Positions 19,613 through 31,330 of a stretch of 64,000 bases of DNA are shown in pieces; the first letter of the stretch is position 1; each line of letters begins with the position of its first letter. The stretch lies in NCBI GenBank assembly GCA_037127255.1, contig JBANSL010000005.1, positions 76,761,160-76,825,159 of the forward strand, in the 5' to 3' direction. The position numbers were made by a program, and so were the translations under genes. The notes beneath the pieces were generated by a model. It had not been told where the DNA came from and did no database searches. It was given only the letters and a program-made list of their open reading frames with translations. Source of the stretch: Persicaria tinctoria. Taxonomy: Eukaryota > Streptophyta > Magnoliopsida > Caryophyllales > Polygonaceae.

Positions 19613-20245
19613 TTGAATAGTAGTAAGCAAGTGATCAATTTGCAATATAAATCAGTCAGATCACTCTGATAAAAAGGATAGCAAATAAAAAAACAAGTGT
19701 CTTAAGCGAAGAAATAAGTTAAAATGTGATGCGAAATCCAGCAATAGATGTAATAGTAATTCAATGACAAGGGAAATTATATTCACACACTCCGTCAACT
19801 ATTATCCGATAGTTCCAACATGGTTCATAGAGAGATGGGTGTGATCAATGCTCATATATCTACAAAGCAAAAAACAACACAAATTAGGGGTTTTTAGATG
19901 CTTTAAACCCATTAGATCGTCAACAAATAGCAATAACACAATATATATAGAAGCATGAAGGGGTTGAGTTACTAACTGAACAATGACGACCACAATTTCC
20001 GAAAAGGTGGGTTCTTTTGTGGTGCAAAAGTAAGCAAAATTAGTTGTGGTGTTAAAAACAAAAATTATAAGATTTTGAAAAAATGAAAAAGATATTAGCT
20101 ACAATGATCTAAAAGTAAGCAAAATTAAAAAAAAAAGATGAAATATGGTTAATCTAACCGGAAAAGTAGGAGTTTTTTTTTTGTGGTGCAAGTAAACGAC
20201 ATATATGAGAGTCCAAGAATCACATTCATACAAGATTATATCATA
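19613..20245. other. Intergenic DNA, nothing recognised
   Basis: AT-rich sequence with A and T homopolymers and no frame or motif worth naming. Its right edge is the truncation point of the solo LTR that follows. Confidence 0.4.
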
Positions 20246-20777
20246 AGGAAACACACTTTTCATTAATCTCAAATCTGATTTCTAAGTGAGCATACAAACT
20301 CTTTATATAAGAAAAATAATATTAAATGAAAGGCCAAAGGCTAGATGTAAACATTCATTGAGTAGATAATACGAAAGCTCTCTCGAAATGATAGAAAAGT
20401 AGGTGGGAAACCAAGGGGCGGAAATGCCAAGAGTTGGCAATCTTCAAGACTATCAATACATGTTAAAATATGCATATTAATTGTAGCAAACTTTATTCGG
20501 TTTAATTGAATGCGTTCCGTCTTCAATAAACGTGTTTTCAACAAGCTGTCAGATTTAAGACAGTTGTAAAGAACAACCTTTTCGATCACTTTTAAGGTTG
20601 ATTTGGTAAAAGTGTTCTTCACTAAAGTTGTAGCCACTTAAAATATCTTTCCAACAAGTGCTCATAGACTTCAATCAGAAATTTATACAGTTCGGTGGAT
20701 TCAAAATACTGATGTATCACCAACCTATTTTCTCAATTGAAATTTCGCGTGACTTGGGCTCATATATGATCACATCA
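20246..20777 (-). mobile_element. Truncated solo LTR, inverted relative of 6620-7254
   Basis: The minus strand starts TGATGTGATCATATATGAGCCC and matches the 6620 copy through TTGTAGCCACTTAAAATATC (written on +), AATATTATTTTTC and AAAGTGTGTTTCCTT. The far end of the LTR is missing. The two copies lie about 13.6 kb apart in opposite orientation. Confidence 0.65.
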
Positions 20778-20830
20778 TATTTCATGTGAGATTATCAGGG
20801 ATGTGGGATTTTTTTGTTACATAGATTACC

Positions 20831-21160
20831 ATGTTTCCAGGAAAAATTGCTCACCACAATACTTTCATCAATGGAGGAGTCTTTCATACACTTGGAGGAT
20901 GCAATCCAGGCCCTTACACAAGCGTCACAGTAGTCGGTTGAGCAGTACATAACTATCTATAAGGAGAACAAGTGAGCCAAATTCCTCAAATATTCGGTGA
21001 GATTCTGACAAAGTGGATTGCTAACCCCCAAGATAACAATAGTTTCTTTGACGACAGAGAAGAGGGTTTGATACTTCCTAACTTGAAATTTCAGAAGTCA
21101 ATGCATAAGGTTTCATGTGTTTTGTTGTGTCTCCTACTCCATTCGATGCATTCATTATGA
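20831..21160 (+). pseudogene. Unidentified protein-coding fragment with two in-frame stops
   Basis: One frame from ATG 20831 reads as plausible protein for about 95 codons, broken only by TGA and TAA. It includes HHNTFINGGVFHTLGGCNPG and, after the stops, IPQIFGEILTKWIANPQ and EEGLILPNLKFQKS. The composition is protein-like, not random AT-rich sequence. I do not recognise the family. It may be an exon fragment of a host gene left beside the solo LTR. Confidence 0.35.
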
Positions 21161-21767
21161 GCTTGTCCATTGATTAACCAGGTCTAGATCCGACCCATGA
21201 GGCTCAAGAGATAATAAAGGTACACTTTTGCGATTGGAAAGGTAATATTGATTATACGATCCTTTTAATTTCTATCTGAGAAGCCATAAATGGAACTAAA
21301 TTGGTGGATTATATTCTTCATAAGAGAGTCATGCTCGACTCTTTTGATAAATTGAAACTATTTTTAATTGTTACATTATTTAGTTTTAATTTATTATTGT
21401 GTTATAATGTCTTATGTATGATGTCTGAAGATGTAAATATATAGACGTGAATCCCACAATAATTTCCCACAACTACGGTCCCTCCCACTACCTAGGCCCA
21501 CCCCGTTACAAGAAGAAAACAAACCCCCTTAAGCTGATTGAATTTCCATAGTCATATAATCATAAGATGAATATAATTATATGCCCATAAAAATAAGATC
21601 AGGCCCAAAAGGAAATCAGCTTGTAACGAGATGGGCCCAACCTTCTACAAATTTTTTTTACTCGGTCCAATTTGAGTTTCCTAATTACCCGACCCAACAA
21701 TGTAAACAATTATGCTCCCTCAATACCAAAAAGTATGATAGCAAAGATATGACAGCAAAAGCGCCAT

Positions 21768-22184
21768 TCACCCATACCGAAGGACACGTCTCCAAGGCGG
21801 ATGAATAACAACACCAAAAAACGCCTCTGTGGATGATATGTTTAATCCACCAGACAACAAATACAACCGACAGCAGGAAGCCAAGTAGCCAACCACTCCA
21901 CCAGAATTTCGAGAGCAGATTACGCTCAAGTACTCAACCGGGGTGATAGGTTTCATCATCCGTGGATCATCCACGGATGATGAATCCTCGCACTCATCAA
22001 TATCCGACTCCTCATTGAAATGGACAGCGTCCCCTTTGTGACAGTTGGGATCCTTAATCTCCGACATTACATTGAAGAGTTCATCCATCGTAAGGGATAG
22101 TTTAACATCACCTGAGATTCGTGACTTTCTACCCCTAAGGTGATACACGCCCTTCTTGGCACCACTCTTGATCTTCCATCTCAT
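21768..22184 (-). CDS. Hypothetical short ORF
   Basis: From the first ATG this is a frame of about 138 codons. It encodes a basic start (RWKIKSGAKKGVYHLRGRKS), an acidic middle (EESDIDECEDSSSVDD) and a hydrophobic end. I do not recognise a domain. No TATA box, splice partner or poly(A) signal was convincing, and it could be a chance frame or a displaced exon. Confidence 0.25.
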   Translation of the reverse strand: MRWKIKSGAKKGVYHLRGRKSRISGDVKLSLTMDELFNVMSEIKDPNCHKGDAVHFNEESDIDECEDSSSVDDPRMMKPITPVEYLSVICSRNSGGVVGYLASCCRLYLLSGGLNISSTEAFFGVVIHPPWRRVLRYG

Positions 22185-22199
22185 GAGATCGTCTTGCAC

Positions 22200-22801
22200 T
22201 CATTAATTTATAGCTCCCCCTTCATATTAGCATATATTCTCGCCTCTCCTGCCCAGGATGAAGCGACCAACCGAGCACAAGCGAGAGAATCTTATGTATG
22301 ATGTGTGCACAAGAATGTGACAAGCTACTGGAGGCCTTGATGATATCCGATTGGTAAGGATTTGAGATTGAGAATAAGTCAAGGCAATGACATAAAAGGA
22401 ATATGTTGCTTGGGAGGCAACCTCATATAGGTGATAGTCTCTTTCTCTTTTCAGTTATTTTTAGTATTTTTTAGGAAGTTCTAGATCAGTTTGTGTTTGG
22501 TGTTTTCGATATGTCTACCTAACACTACAGTTCTAGATTAATTTTAGTATTTTTAAAGTCGGTTATTATTTAAAGGAATCATCGTTGCCTATTTTTATAA
22601 ATGAAATATGCGCTATTGTGCATTGCAAATTCGCAGATATTCGCAAATCTGCACCACGCAATAGCGAATTGGGCCCCAAGAAATTACATTTAGAAAAAAA
22701 TAAAAAATATCACAAAATGTGCATGGTAGATTATTGAAAATCCACAAATCTGCAATACGCCTTCGCAAATATATCTATATGAAAAAAATCTGCGAACATG
22801 C
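22200..22801. other. Intergenic DNA, nothing recognised
   Basis: No coding frame. CGCAAAT/GCGAAT words recur several times at 22620-22800 (for example GCAAATTCGCAGATATTCGCAAATCTGC), giving local inverted symmetry of unknown meaning. Confidence 0.35.
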
Positions 22802-22809
22802 ATTGTGAA

Positions 22810-23227
22810 TAGACCTGTCAAACGGGTCATTCGGGTTGGTTTCGGGTCGGGTCACTTCGGGTTTTGGGTAAAACGAGTCATGGGTAAAACGGGTTTCGGG
22901 TATTTCGGGTTGACTCGAACTCGGGTTTGACCGGGTTTCGGGTCATTTCGGGTTTGTAAATTTTTTCTTTTTTAAATTAAAAAATCAAGATTTGATAATT
23001 TTGTGATAAATTTTAATTATTTATAAAAAAAATTAATTATATATTATTATAAATCAACCGGGTCAATCGGGTAAATCGGGTCAAAATTACCGGGTCATTC
23101 GGGTCCCCGGGTCGAAACCCAGATTACCTAGAAAATTTCGGGTTTTTCGGGTTCGGGTCGAAAAAAAATTCGGGTCGGAAATTTTTCGGGTCGGACCACC
23201 GGATCGGGTTGTGTTTTGACAGGTCTA
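22810..23227. mobile_element. hAT-type MITE with 8-bp target duplication
   Basis: The element is 418 bp, beginning TAGACCTGTCAAA and ending TTTGACAGGTCTA. It is flanked by the perfect 8-bp duplication ATTGTGAA (22802-22809 and 23228-23235), the length expected for hAT transposition. Both halves are packed with CGGGT(C/T) words around an AT-rich core. A second copy starts at 62535. Confidence 0.92.
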
Positions 23228-23235
23228 ATTGTGAA

Positions 23236-24282
23236 CAATGCACTTTCAAAATCATGTATCTATATCTATATCTATCTATCTACATATAATAAAATCGATG
23301 CATATGGTACTATGTTGCATATTGTAGTTGATTCTAGGAACAAAATTTAATAAAATAATATGTTTTCATAATTTTTAGAAGTTATATAAGCCACAATCTA
23401 TCTATCTATCTATATATATTTATTTGAAAAATATAAATAAAAAATATTTCATAGTCTTACTTATCAAAATATTAATTAATAAATATGTATTATTGTACAT
23501 GTGTCATTTTATTTATATTTAAATTATTTTTTGGTGAAAAAAATTATTTATATCAAAATTAATTAATTATTAATTATTAATATGTAGCCAGAATCTATCC
23601 GTGCATAGATATTTTAGTAAACTAACGTGGTAAATATATACTATATATTTAATAAAAAAAAGAATATTAAAATATTTTTAAGAATAAGCTATTTATTAAA
23701 TTCCATGAGATTTAATTAATGATAGACTAGAAAAAAAAACGTTTTACCTTATAAATGTGCATTTTATTTATATTTTGAGAGAATATAAATAAATGATATT
23801 TAGATTATCTATAATTGGTCGTACTAATTTTATTTACATCTATATTATTTTTTGATGGAAAAAATTATTTATATTTATATTTTAATTTATTGGAATCTAT
23901 CTAAATTGTTTATAATAATGTAGTAAAGTATTCTCCGTGCACAGAACGTGACCAACAATACTCATTATGCGATATTTAGATTGTGTAAATAGTATCGTTT
24001 CTTGAAAAGGATCCTAATTTCAAAAGTAAGAAAAATAATCTGACCTTTGAAGGAGATGGTAACAAAGTATTCCGTCTCATTTTTCGATCATAAATTAGGC
24101 CAAAACAATGAGATAAAATTGGATAAATGATCTTATTCTCATTAAAACAAGACAATATCATCCAAAATTCATCAAAATCTATTTTTTTTTTCAAATATAT
24201 GTCATCATTTTTGCCCGTATTTATAGTCGTAAAAACAATTAGGATACTTTGTTACCACATCTATCAAAGATTGAGTTATTTT
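23236..24282. other. AT-rich intergenic DNA with TATC microsatellites
   Basis: Very AT-rich. TATC/TATATC tracts occur at about 23260-23285 and 23396-23420. No gene, and no repeat boundary before the TCTTA duplication at 24283-24287. Confidence 0.5.
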
Positions 24283-24287
24283 TCTTA

Positions 24288-24514
24288 TGAAAGAAACGAA
24301 GACTGAGAAACAAGAAAACCTCTCTAATGGAGGGAGAGAGGTTGAAGATGGAGGGAATGTGTGTGTGTGTATTGATTGCAAAACAAAATGAGTTTATTAC
24401 ATCTTATATCCGAATATAAGAGATGGCCTTCATATGAGCCTAGACAACACTGAGTATTGGGCTTAGCCCATGTCTAACACCAAATCGGTTTCCCTCTTAT
24501 GATAAACCTCATCA
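24288..24514 (-). repeat. 3' LTR of the 24-34 kb copia element
   Basis: It is 227 bp. On the minus strand it runs from TGATGAGGTTTATC to GTTTCTTTCA. It contains a GTGTGTGTGTGT tract and matches 34159-34584 once the SINE and its duplicated target are removed. Confidence 0.9.
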
Positions 24515-24521
24515 CCCCTTT

Positions 24522-25265
24522 TCAAGCTGGAGGCAAGTTAGCGACTCCGAGCTTGCTCAGGATCGGAGGGAAACACACTCTAGGCAAGGCCTTTGTCAAG
24601 ACATGTGCCAACTTATCTTTGGCTGCAACATGTTGCAACACAATCAACCCTTCAAGAACTTTCTCTCGAACATAGCGACAATCTATTTCCACGTGCGTGG
24701 TTCTCTCGTGGTAAACCGGATTCCTTGCTATATGAATTGCTTCTTTATTATCACATCTAAGAGGTATCAATGTTATGCTCGCCACACCTAACTCAGACAT
24801 CAACCGAGTTAGCGAAGCCAACTTTGTACAAACACATCTCATCAACCTGTACTCCGCTTCTGCTGATGAAAGTGCTACGATGGTCTGCTTCTTTGATTTC
24901 TATGATATGAGGCTTCCACCTTGATACACACCATATCCGCTTACTAATCTCCTTGTGATCGGGCATGATGCACATTCGGCGTCACATATTGCTAGCAGGT
25001 TGAACTCTTTCGATCGTGAAAGAAATAATGACTGGTGTTGCGTTCCTTTGAGGTACCTCAGGGTCTTGATCGTGGCTTCAAAATGCTTTTCTCGAGGATT
25101 CTTCATGAATTGACTCAAAAATTGCATTGCAAAGCTGATATCCGGCCTAGTATGAGTAATGAAATTAAGTTTTCCCACAATTTTTCTATATGTCGTGGGA
25201 TTAGCTAGAGGTTTTCCTCCATCCGCCATGACTCTCGTATTTGTAATCAGGGGACTAGCAACCAC
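24522..25265 (-). pseudogene. Copia RNase H domain, frameshifted
   Basis: Two minus-strand frames (25265-24900 and 24845-24522) encode YRKIVGKLNFITHTRPDISF, the RNase H Asp region with a changed context (CDAECASCP), then RCDNKEAIHIARNPVYHERT, HVEIDCRYVREK and DKLAHVLTKALP. A frameshift lies near 24850-24900. The polypurine tract and 3' LTR follow immediately. Confidence 0.85.
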
Positions 25266-25352
25266 TGTTGCATTCGTGCAATCGAATTCATCAATTGTTT
25301 CTTAGATAAATCTGTTTTGGCTTATGCAAATCCCCTCTTTAGCGTGTACGAA

Positions 25353-26005
25353 TTACATCCCAAGGAAGAGACTAAGCTGCCCCAAATTTTTAATTCGAAA
25401 TTTTGAATCCAAGAAATCTCGAATGCGAGAAACCTCATCCAAATCATCACCGGTTAAGAGGATGTCATCCACATATACATCGAGGAATGTGACCTTATCT
25501 CCATTGTGTTTGGCGAACAGGGAATAGTCATTGAGGGACTGAGGATATCCTTTGAACTGTAGAGCATGGGACAATTTAGCGTACCGCTGGTGTGAGGCAT
25601 GTTTGAGGCCGTGTAAAAAGGCATTGTTAACGTCTAACTGAGCCAAGGGCCAACTGTTCTTAGCAGCTACAACTACCAATGTCCGAACGGTGGTCATCTT
25701 ACAACCGGAGAGAATGTCTCGGTGTAACCGCGAACAACTAGACAAGCTTTGTAATGCTCAACTGTGTCGTCGGCCTTATGCTTCACTTTGTAAACCCAGC
25801 GACACCCATTCGGTCTAGCCCCTCTTGGCAATGGAACCACCTCCGATGTGTGGTTTATTTCGAGGGCTTTGAACTCTTCTCGCATCGCAATGTCCCATAC
25901 CTCAAATCTGCAGGCTTCAAAGTAACTTTGAGGCTCAACAAAAGGTCTAACATCAGAGAGATGCGTAGCACCTAATTGAAGAGTAGTCCTGCAAGTGACA
26001 AACAA
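25353..26005 (-). pseudogene. Copia reverse transcriptase, internally deleted
   Basis: Overlapping minus-strand frames (26005-25694 and 25745-25353) encode [60 protein letters not shown] and [11 protein letters not shown]. About 40 residues expected between NAFLHG and the LK-A region are missing, and the frame changes near 25700. The catalytic YVDD motif is still readable. Confidence 0.85.
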
Positions 26006-26043
26006 AGGTTGTCATGGGAATCAACATGAGAACACACATAGTC

Positions 26044-26379
26044 CTACAAGTGACGAGGAGGGACAACAACTCTTGAAGATCTTCGAAGATCAACTTGAGG
26101 AGGATGAGAATGAAGAGGTTGGGAAGGAGATGCAACTTGAGAAGGCAATGACTGCTCAATTGGACAGTCATCATCTGAACCGGCATCGATGGATTGAGGA
26201 GGAAACAAAGGAGTGGAGTGGGTTGGAGGAGGTATGACAACATCTCTGTAAGGGAAATGTGTTTCAAAGAACACTACATCCCTAGAAATTTGGACTTTAT
26301 GATTATCCAAATCCAGCAACCTATATCCTTTTGTCCTTGTCGGATAACCCAAAAACACACAAGGACTGGCCCGAGGCAT
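26044..26379 (-). pseudogene. Copia integrase C-terminal region
   Basis: The minus strand encodes SPCVFLGYPTRTKGYRLLDL, SRDVVFFETHFPY and a Pro/Ser-rich spacer leading towards RT. The next upstream part of integrase is in another frame, ending near 26504. Confidence 0.8.
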
Positions 26380-26503
26380 GATTTTATGTCTCCCTTATTT
26401 CAATGTGGAGCTATAGCACAAGCAACCAAAACTCCAAAGGGTGTCATACTTCGGTTTGTGCCCACAGAGTATCTCAAATGGACAAGCACCCTTCAAAACA
26501 GTG

Positions 26504-26951
26504 CTAGGAATTCGATTGATGACATGAACAGTTGTTAGAAGTTAGAACAACTTCACCCCAAAACTTGAGAGAGAGCTTCGATTGAAATAACAAAGCTTTC
26601 GCAACCTCAAGAATGTGTTTGTGCTTTCTCTCCACAACACCATTCTGTTGGGGTGTTGCAACACCAGAAGTGTGGTGCACAATACCTTTGCTAATGAAGT
26701 ACTTAAAAGATGCATGGCTAAGCCCCAACTCCTGAGCATTATCAGTATGAATCACCTTGACTCGACAATCAAACTGATTCTCTGCCATAGCCACAAACAA
26801 TTTGATAACAGATAGAGCACAACCCTTAGAGCTAATCAAATGAACCCATGTAGTTCTACTAAAATCATCTACCATCGTAACAAAATAATTGTTGCCATTG
26901 TAATTTTGGACATGAAAGGGACCCCAAACATCAATGTGCAACAGTTGAAAG
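26504..26951 (-). pseudogene. Copia integrase core (truncated by the nested gypsy)
   Basis: The minus strand encodes LLHIDVWGPF (first Asp), YFVTMVDDFSRTTWVH, VIHTDNAQELG (second Asp) and QQNGVVERKHKHIL (Glu). All three acidic residues are retained. The frame upstream of 26951 belongs to the LTR of the inserted gypsy element, so the true integrase N-terminus lies across it, near 32518. Confidence 0.85.
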
Positions 26952-27739
26952 TGATGGCGAATCTCACGCCTAAGGGTGCCCGATCGCTTCGAATAGGTAG
27001 TCGAATTGGATCTGCGAAAGAAATCGAATCTCACGAATCCTCCTTTAGATCGATGAGACCTAAATCTACTTGAATCTCACAAGCAAATCAATCTCTCAGC
27101 GCCGCTTCTCACGATCCTTAGTTTCTTCGAATCTCACGAAGAAGATGAACGCTTCTCACGTCCGCTAGGGTTTCTCAAGAAACTTGTTTGGGGGAAATAA
27201 TAATTGAATGTGTTTTCATTGATGATTGAATAACTATTTAAACAAAGTATTTTTGCTGAGAATAAAAGCTAAATAAAGAAATAAACCCTAAAAATAATAG
27301 CATAAATCGCAAAGTATGAAATCTGAAATTCGTGCTGAAAATCACCGTTGTGCATGGCCGCGCAGGAGGGGTGCACGCCCGCGCGCCTTGGGTGCACACC
27401 TGCGCACTTGCATGCTGTTCGACACTCCATTGCTCGACAGTTTGCACGCCCGCGCACCACACTTGCACGCCCACGCGCCCATGTCACACGCTCGTGCACT
27501 TGTCTGCTGGAAGTGCAAGATGGCTCGAGTCCTCGTGGGTTAATAAGGTTACTAATCCGAGATATCTCGCCGCTAACTCTTGTGTGGACATCCAAGGTGA
27601 GGTAGCATAGGTGGTAATATGCCTTAGGATGGAGTAGAGTGCACTCGACATCTTCTTAGCCTTAGCCCTCGTGATAGGACCATCTCCATGAAGCGTGATG
27701 TCGGATTGAAGCTCCTTAGATAGATTCCGATTCACATCA
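26952..27739 (-). repeat. 3' LTR of the nested gypsy element
   Basis: On the minus strand it runs from TGATGTGAATCG to GATTCGCCATCA. It contains an unusual GC-rich block at about 27345-27500 with recurring TGCACGCCCGCGC-like words, and AATCTCACG repeats near the other end. It matches 31730-32517 with roughly 4% differences by eye. Confidence 0.88.
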
Positions 27740-28230
27740 TTCTCCCTTTCTTCGTCTTGATTCATCCCCGAATCATGGAATGGAGGATCAAAGTCATCAT
27801 CAACATATGGAGACAAATCAGCAACATTGAAAGTAGCATGCACACCATAATCACCGGGGAGATCGATCTCATAAGCGCTGTTGTTGATCCGTCGGAGTAC
27901 TCGAAACGGACCATCACCTTGAGGATCTAGCTTGGACTTGCGGCAGGTAGGAAAGCGCTCCTTCCGAATGTGAACCCACACAAGATCACCCGACTGGAAT
28001 ACGAGCTCACGACGTCCTTTGTTGTGTTGCCGGATATATTGCTCGGCACGACACTGAAGTTGTTCGGACGTCCGCTAATGTAGCTCCCTCACAAACTCAG
28101 CACGGTCACGGGCATCAAAGTTCTCCCGATCCTTGAGGGGATGCAGAGTAAGGTCCAATGGTGTGTGTGGATTGCGGCCATAAACAACCTCGAACGGACT
28201 CATTCTAGTCGTCGAATGGATGGATTTGTT
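27484..28230 (-). pseudogene. Gypsy integrase C-terminal and pol tail
   Basis: The minus strand encodes DPQGDGPFRVLRRINNSAYE, HATFNVADLSPY and a DGPITRAKAKKM tail that enters the LTR. No chromodomain is visible. Reading between 27981 and 28230 continues integrase sequence (an SPFEVVYG-type motif) with one stop. Confidence 0.75.
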
Positions 28231-28749
28231 TTAAGCAAACTCGACAAAAGGCAAACAATCTTCCCAACGTTTAAGGTTAGTTTGCAAAATAGAAAGAAGA
28301 AGTGTTCCTAATGTCCGATTCACAACCTCAGTTTGGCCATCAGTTTGCGGGTGACAACCAGTAAAGAATAAGAGCTTAGTCCCTAATTTAGCCCAAAGTG
28401 TCTTCCAAAAATAACTTAGGAACTTAGCATCCCTATCCGAAACAATTGTACAAGGAATACCATGCAATCTCACAATATGAACAAAGAACAAATCAGCGAC
28501 ATGAGATGCATCATCAGTTTTGTGACAAGCAATAAAATGAGCCATTTTACTAAACCTGTCGACAACCACAAAGATAGAGTCCCTCCCTTTTTTAGTTCTT
28601 GGCAATCCTACAATGAAATCCATGCTAATGTCCTCCCAAGGGGATGTAGGAATAGGTAAGGGAGTGTAAAGGCCATGGGGGTTCAATCTAGACTTGGCTT
28701 TCCTACACTGGATACAAGCAGCACAAAACTTACCTACATCATTTTTCAT
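28231..28749 (-). pseudogene. Gypsy integrase core
   Basis: The minus strand encodes [13 protein letters not shown] (zinc-binding Cys pair), [14 protein letters not shown] (first Asp), [14 protein letters not shown] (second Asp) and [16 protein letters not shown] (Glu). The catalytic triad is intact. A stop near 28747-28755 separates it from the His part of the HHCC domain in the preceding frame. Confidence 0.85.
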
Positions 28750-28755
28750 TTTAGG

Positions 28756-29610
28756 CTAATAAAAGTGTTCCTTAAGCATAGTCAAAGTCTTATCAATCCC
28801 AAAATGTCCCATAAGACCTCCACAATGAGACTCCTGGACCAAAAGCAATCGAATAGAGCTCCTAGGAATGCATAGTTTCGCAGATTTGAACAAATAGCCC
28901 TTTTCGATAAAGTAATGGTTCACACTTCCTTTAGACACACATTCAGCATATATATGTTTGAAATCTTCAAACGTAGCATAAAGATCACAAATCAAAGAGA
29001 ACCCAAGCAAACGAGCATCTAAGGAAGAAAGAAGAGCGTACCTGCGGGACAACGCATCGGCTACAATGTTGTCCTTACCCTGTTTGTGCTTGATCACATA
29101 GGGGAAGGTCTCGATGAACTCTACCCAACGTGCATGTCTCCTATTTAGCTTGGCATGTTCCTTCAGGTGCTTAAGAGCCTCGTGATCCGAATGAATCATA
29201 AACTCCTTAGGCCAAAGGTAGTGATGCCAAGTGCGAAGAACCCGGACTAAGGCATAAAGCTCCTTATCATATGTGGAATAATTGAGCTCCGGACCGCTGA
29301 GCTTCTCACTGAAGTAGGCAATGGGGCGATTGCCTTGGATGAGGACACCTTCTACACCGATGCCGGAGGCGTCGCATTCGATCTCGAAGGTGCGGCTGAA
29401 ATCCGGAAGGGCCAACAGTGGAGCGTTGGTCAGCTTGTCCTTCAAGAGCTGGAATGCACGTTCTTGGGATGGACCCCATCGAAAGACAGAATCCTTGCGT
29501 GTGAGCTCGGTCAAGGGATGAGCAATGCTGCTGAAATCCCTCACAAAGCGCCTATAAAAGCCCGCAAGACCAAGAAAGCTTCGGACATGGGTCATTGACG
29601 TGGGCTGCCA
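28756..29610 (-). pseudogene. Gypsy RT end and RNase H fused after a deletion
   Basis: The minus strand encodes [19 protein letters not shown] (RT thumb/connection), RNase H with [30 protein letters not shown] and [10 protein letters not shown], and then the start of the integrase zinc domain ([14 protein letters not shown]). Everything from protease through the RT catalytic core is absent. The join to gag lies within about 29600-29640 and changes frame. Confidence 0.85.
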
Positions 29611-29639
29611 AGTGCGAATCATAGTCAATGAGCTCATCG

Positions 29640-30817
29640 TCCTCTTGGACCATGTAATCACCAAATGGAGTCATTAGCACCGTTTGGGTGTTGCCACACT
29701 CCTGAGCAAAGTGGCCTCGCCCTTGGCACTTGTAGCACCGAATGTCCTGCCGAGGGGCATTAGATGGGGCCTCCTTAGGTCTAATGAGCGGCTGCTGGGA
29801 TCCACGTGGGTTCCCGTGGCGGCTAGTTGTGGTACGATCGAGACGTGTGGAACTCGACAACGACGGTCGTTGTGGCGCCGATGTGGGTGGTGGTCCTAGG
29901 GGCTGGGGACACCACCTACGACTGGAGCTAGATGAAAATGCGGATCCTGCACGATGTTGTTCATATAATATAGTAGCAAAGTGAAGTGCATCATTAATTG
30001 AAGAGTACCTTTGTCGTTCAACTTGTTCACCAATGTCTCTACTAAGGCTAGAGATGAATTTTGACAAGATAATCTTCTCTGGATAACGAATGCCCGTTCG
30101 TTGCATCAAACGACGCATTTCAGCATAGAGCTCCTCCGGGGAAAGGGAGCCTTGTCGGATACGATCTAGGCGGAATTGCATTCGTTGCTCATAATCGAAT
30201 GACACAAAGCGGGTTCGCGTGATCTCCTTCAAATCCTCCCATGTGGTGATGGGATCGCGCATCTCATACTCGCGATCTGACACATCTTGGAGCCACCAAG
30301 ATTGAGCTATGCCAGTGAAGCGAATGGTGGCTATCTCAACTTTCTCATCCTCTGGGTATCAATAGTACCTTAGGACAGCCTCCGTTTGTTGTTCCCATTC
30401 GAGATATGCTTTGGGGTCAGAGGAACCTGCAAAATCAGCAATTTTAAGTTTCATACCTCGATCGACTCGGCGTTGGGGTTGCTCGTCCTCTTGCTGTCGA
30501 AAACCATGGGCATGACGAGGAGGCGGCTGCTCATTCGTATTAAAATGATCGTCGGTAAGGAAATGACGTTGGATTCCACGGCGTGGGCCATGTAGACCAC
30601 TAGAGCTCTCGACACGTCGATGAGAGGTGTCTTGAGCAAAAGGGTTATGGTCATCTTCGGTCTCTACGAAGTCCACAAAGGGTGGTTTTTTGCGAGCGGA
30701 CTGATGTTGCAATACGGCAACCGCTCGTGCCAGCTCAACCACAGTGGCCACAAGCTCATTAAGATTAACATCCGACGACCCCTCATCAGCATGGCGTTTT
30801 TCTTTGTCCTGTGACAT
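29640..30817 (-). pseudogene. Gypsy gag with zinc knuckle, one interruption
   Basis: The likely start is ATG 30817 (MSQDKEKRHADEG). The frame encodes a coiled-coil-like N-terminus, FRQQEDEQPQRRVDRGMKLK and AYLEWEQQTEAVLRYY, and is stopped near 30359. It continues from about 30283 with RTRFVSFDYEQRMQFRLDRI and RLMQRTGIRYPEKI, a basic Ser/Pro region and the knuckle CYKCQGRGHFAQEC. These are classical retrotransposon gag features. Confidence 0.85.
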
Positions 30818-31039
30818 GGTTAGGGAAACCCAAAAGACAACACAACGACAAGGAGTGCTAAACCGAGATAAACGTGACAATGTACCAACTTCCACAATCC
30901 CAATATTCAAAACACAAATATCAAAGGCAAGCAAGATAATAGGGGAGGGTGACTAAGGTAGGAAACAAAGGCACAAGAGTGCAAGTTGCTCCCTTTCTTA
31001 TCGTCGACCTCCTAACTTTGCAAACACACAAGCACAATG

Positions 31040-31330
31040 AAGTTGGCACAAGCTGCGCTATAAAGGGAACGAGGGGGTTACCTTATTTTGGCTTTGCCAC
31101 TCGTTGATGAGATATAATCGTTGCGGTTGTATAGAGCAATGCAACACAAATGCTAAAGAACGAGAGGGTTACCTTATTTTGGCTCTTCCGCTCATTTGGC
31201 TTTGATTTCTTTTTTTTTTTCTTGTAAGAAGAAGAACAAACAACACCCAACAAGGAATAGGTGAGCAAAGAAATCGAGAGGATTGCCTTATTTTGGCTTT
31301 TCAACTCGAATGAATTTTTGGTTTTTTTTT
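31040..31330 (-). repeat. Three degenerate tandem repeats in the gypsy leader
   Basis: The phrase GAG(G/A)G(G/T)TTACCTTATTTTGGCT, or a close variant, occurs at about 31070, 31163 and 31281, each followed by a CACTCG/GCTCAT/AACTCG word. Spacing is about 95-118 bp. The repeats lie between the primer-site side and gag of the nested element. Confidence 0.7.

Noticed and set aside
27316..27610. Several overlapping Arg/Cys-rich ORFs
   Set aside because: All arise from the GC-rich repeats in the gypsy LTR and recur at 32094-32373. They are LTR composition, not genes.
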